DNA of 15,361 nt from an uncultured Enterobacter sp. (lineage in GTDB: Bacteria; Pseudomonadota; Gammaproteobacteria; Enterobacterales; Enterobacteriaceae). A program made the translations under genes and the position numbers. Below the pieces are notes generated by a model. That model saw only the letters and a program-made list of their open reading frames with translations. It was not told the DNA's origin and did no database searches. The DNA lies in NCBI GenBank assembly GCA_946477805.1, contig CAMKZP010000027.1, forward strand, positions 1 through 15,361, read 5' to 3'. Each line of letters opens with the position of its first letter. The first letter of the stretch is position 1. Below, piece by piece: positions 14,355-15,361 of this stretch.

Positions 14355-15065
14355 ATGGCGACAGGAAAGTCCTGCTCTCGCTGGTTTGCGCCTGTTGCGG
14401 CGCTGTTAATGGTAGTTAGCCTGAGCGGGTGTTTTGATAAAGAAGGCGATCAGCGCAAAGCGTTTATCGATTTTCTGCAGAATACAGTGATGCGCAGCGG
14501 CGAGCGTCTGCCAACGCTGACTGCGGATCAGAAAAAACAGTTTGGCCCCTTCGTGTCTGATTACGCCGTCATTTATGGCTATTCGCAGCAGGTGAGCCAG
14601 GCGATGGACTCCGGTCTGCGTCCCGTGCTGGACAGCGTGAATGCGATTCGCGTGCCGCAGGATTATATGACCCAGCGTGAGCCGCTGCGCCAGTCAAACG
14701 GTGCGCTCGGCGTGCTGAGCCAGCAGCTGCAAAACGCAAAAATGCAGGCCGATGCGTCGCGCTCGGCCCTGAAGCAGGGCGAGGATCTTAAGCCGGTGTT
14801 CGACAAGGTGTATGAGAAAGTGGTGACGAAACCTTCTGATGCGCTACAACCGCTGATCCCCGCCGCGCAGATTTTCACCCAGCAGCTGGTGCAGGTGGGT
14901 GATTTTATCGCTGCGCAGGGAACCCAGGTGAGCTTTGTCTCCAACGGTATTCAGTTCCCGACCTCTCAGCAGGCGAGTCAGTACAATACCTTGATTGGGC
15001 CGCTGGCTTCCCAGCACCAGGCCTTTAGTCAGGCGTGGAGTGCGGCAGTCGCCGCCACGGAATAA
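14355..15065 (+). CDS. yiaF: DUF3053 lipoprotein YiaF
   Basis: YiaF is a conserved enterobacterial lipoprotein of the DUF3053 family with no established function. The 236-residue protein equals E. coli YiaF in length and is nearly identical over its first half (MATGKSCSRWFAPVAALLMVVSLSGCFDKEGDQRKAFIDFLQNTVMRSGERLPTL-like). The signal peptide ends in lipobox LSGC with acylated cysteine C26; phenylalanine at +2 predicts outer-membrane sorting. The mature part is soluble and helix-rich, with many A, Q, L and S residues (LSQQLQNAKMQADASRSALKQ) suggesting coiled-coil segments. I chose the ATG at 14355 because AAAGGAG lies at 14341-14347 and it starts at the family N-terminus. The in-frame start at 14316 would add non-conserved residues. 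It is divergent from yiaG and ends in a strong terminator. Confidence 0.94.
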   Translation: MATGKSCSRWFAPVAALLMVVSLSGCFDKEGDQRKAFIDFLQNTVMRSGERLPTLTADQKKQFGPFVSDYAVIYGYSQQVSQAMDSGLRPVLDSVNAIRVPQDYMTQREPLRQSNGALGVLSQQLQNAKMQADASRSALKQGEDLKPVFDKVYEKVVTKPSDALQPLIPAAQIFTQQLVQVGDFIAAQGTQVSFVSNGIQFPTSQQASQYNTLIGPLASQHQAFSQAWSAAVAATE

Positions 15066-15072
15066 TAAAAAT

Positions 15073-15097
15073 CCCCGCGTCGAGCGGGGGTTTTTTT
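15073..15097 (+). terminator. Intrinsic terminator of yiaF
   Basis: CCCCGC at 15073-15078, loop GTCGA, GCGGGG at 15084-15089, then a G and seven T's (15091-15097), with an A-rich stretch before the stem. This is a strong rho-independent terminator 7 bases after the yiaF stop. Confidence 0.95.
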
Positions 15098-15117
15098 ATG
15101 TTTCTTTAAAATAACGC

Positions 15118-15146
15118 TTGTCATTCATCTACCACATCGGTATAAC
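15118..15146 (+). promoter_or_regulatory. Promoter of the cspA-type gene
   Basis: TTGTCA at 15118-15123, a 17-base spacer, and TATAAC at 15141-15146, with AT-rich sequence just upstream (tttctttaaaataac). Transcription would start near 15153, giving a leader of about 156 bases, close to the 159-base leader of E. coli cspA. Confidence 0.75.
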
Positions 15147-15152
15147 TATGTT

Positions 15153-15308
15153 CGTCGGTTTGTTACACAGACCTAAAGCAGTTTAGTTAAGCAGTCCAGA
15201 TTGTTATCCATAGATACCCTTCGTAGTGACCCTTCCTTCATCGCTTAAAAATCTGTAACGCAACCATCGTGCCGGAAGGCAAAACAAATTTTTAATAAGG
15301 TAATTTCT
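15153..15308 (+). promoter_or_regulatory. cspA-type cold-shock 5' leader
   Basis: The long leader resembles that of E. coli cspA from memory. It has a cold-box-like segment near its 5' end (TTTGTTACACAGACC, about 15159-15173), a middle segment (atacccttcgtagtgac), and the small hairpin GCC-GGAA-GGC at 15271-15280 in the place of the upstream box. TAAGG (15296-15300) is the ribosome site, 8 bases before the ATG. In E. coli this leader is the temperature-sensing element that makes the message stable and translatable in the cold. The cold box differs from the usual TGACGTACAGA. Confidence 0.75.
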
Positions 15309-15313
15309 ATGTC
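15309..15313 (+). CDS. Cold-shock protein gene, first two codons only
   Basis: ATGTC at 15309-15313 fits the start ATGTCC (Met-Ser) of cspA-family genes and follows the cspA-type leader and ribosome site. The rest is replaced by sequencing adapter from 15314 on, where the C is shared by gene and adapter. Which member (cspA, cspB or cspG type) cannot be told. In E. coli cspA lies next to yiaG, not after yiaF. Confidence 0.6.
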
Positions 15314-15361
15314 CTGTCTCTTATACACATCTGACGCTGCCGACGACTAGTCGAGTGTAGA
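15314..15361 (+). other. Illumina Nextera adapter contamination
   Basis: The block CTGTCTCTTATACACATCT at 15314-15332 is the 19-bp Tn5 mosaic end used in Nextera libraries. GACGCTGCCGACGA at 15333-15346 is the rest of the read-1 adapter. CTAGTCGA at 15347-15354 occupies the i5 index position (reverse complement TCGACTAG, which I recall as index S513). GTGTAGA at 15355-15361 starts the P5 sequence. The order is exactly that of adapter read-through, so these bases are not genomic. Confidence 0.97.

Noticed and set aside
13736..15065. yiaG and yiaF as a toxin-antitoxin pair, given the HigA-like fold of YiaG
   Set aside because: YiaF is a 236-residue lipoprotein exported from the cytoplasm and divergently encoded; there is no small toxin-like gene adjacent, and both are conserved E. 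coli chromosomal genes.
15314..15332. Tn5-type mosaic end suggesting a transposon boundary
   Set aside because: It is followed by the read-1 adapter, an index and P5 sequence in library order, so it is adapter, not a natural insertion.

Overview
The window is ordinary chromosomal sequence from a member of the Enterobacteriaceae. Every protein I can identify is a close, full-length relative of an Escherichia coli K-12 protein, in nearly E. coli gene order: xylH-xylG-xylF / xylA-xylB / wecH / ysaB / glyQ-glyS / yiaG / yiaF. The REP palindromes, the high-GC third codon positions and the departures from E. coli order (no yiaAB, no hokA/IS between glyS and yiaG, an extra ABC-F gene) suggest an Enterobacter-like genus. 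I cannot fix genus or species from the sequence alone.

Layout. Positions 1-3624 carry the minus-strand D-xylose ABC importer operon xylFGH, with xylH cut by the contig end. Positions 3625-3995 are the divergent xyl control region. Positions 3996-6833 carry xylA and xylB on the plus strand (isomerase, then kinase, giving xylulose 5-phosphate), with REP palindromes after each gene. wecH (enterobacterial common antigen O-acetyltransferase) converges on xylB. ysaB (small lipoprotein) and the glyQ-glyS operon (both subunits of the tetrameric glycyl-tRNA synthetase) follow on the plus strand. A 0.55 kb gap after glyS holds a terminator, a REP, a short decayed reading frame and an inverted-repeat element. 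Next come an ABC-F ATPase gene of unknown specific role, then divergent yiaG (HTH protein) and yiaF (DUF3053 lipoprotein), and finally the promoter and long leader of a cspA-type cold-shock gene.

Both window ends are sequencing or assembly artefacts. The right end, from about 15314, is Illumina Nextera adapter: the 19-bp mosaic end, the read-1 adapter, an 8-base i5 index and the start of P5. It interrupts the cold-shock gene after its second codon. The left end starts with a 30-bp perfect reverse-complement copy of positions 50-79, which wrecks the xylH frame and looks like a fold-back artefact.

I see no phage, CRISPR, defence, toxin-antitoxin or biosynthetic system. The items most worth a second look are the two artefactual ends, the uncharacterised ABC-F protein with tiny upstream reading frames, the apparent relocation of the cspA-type gene, the short coding remnant after glyS, and the structured yiaG/yiaF divergent region.
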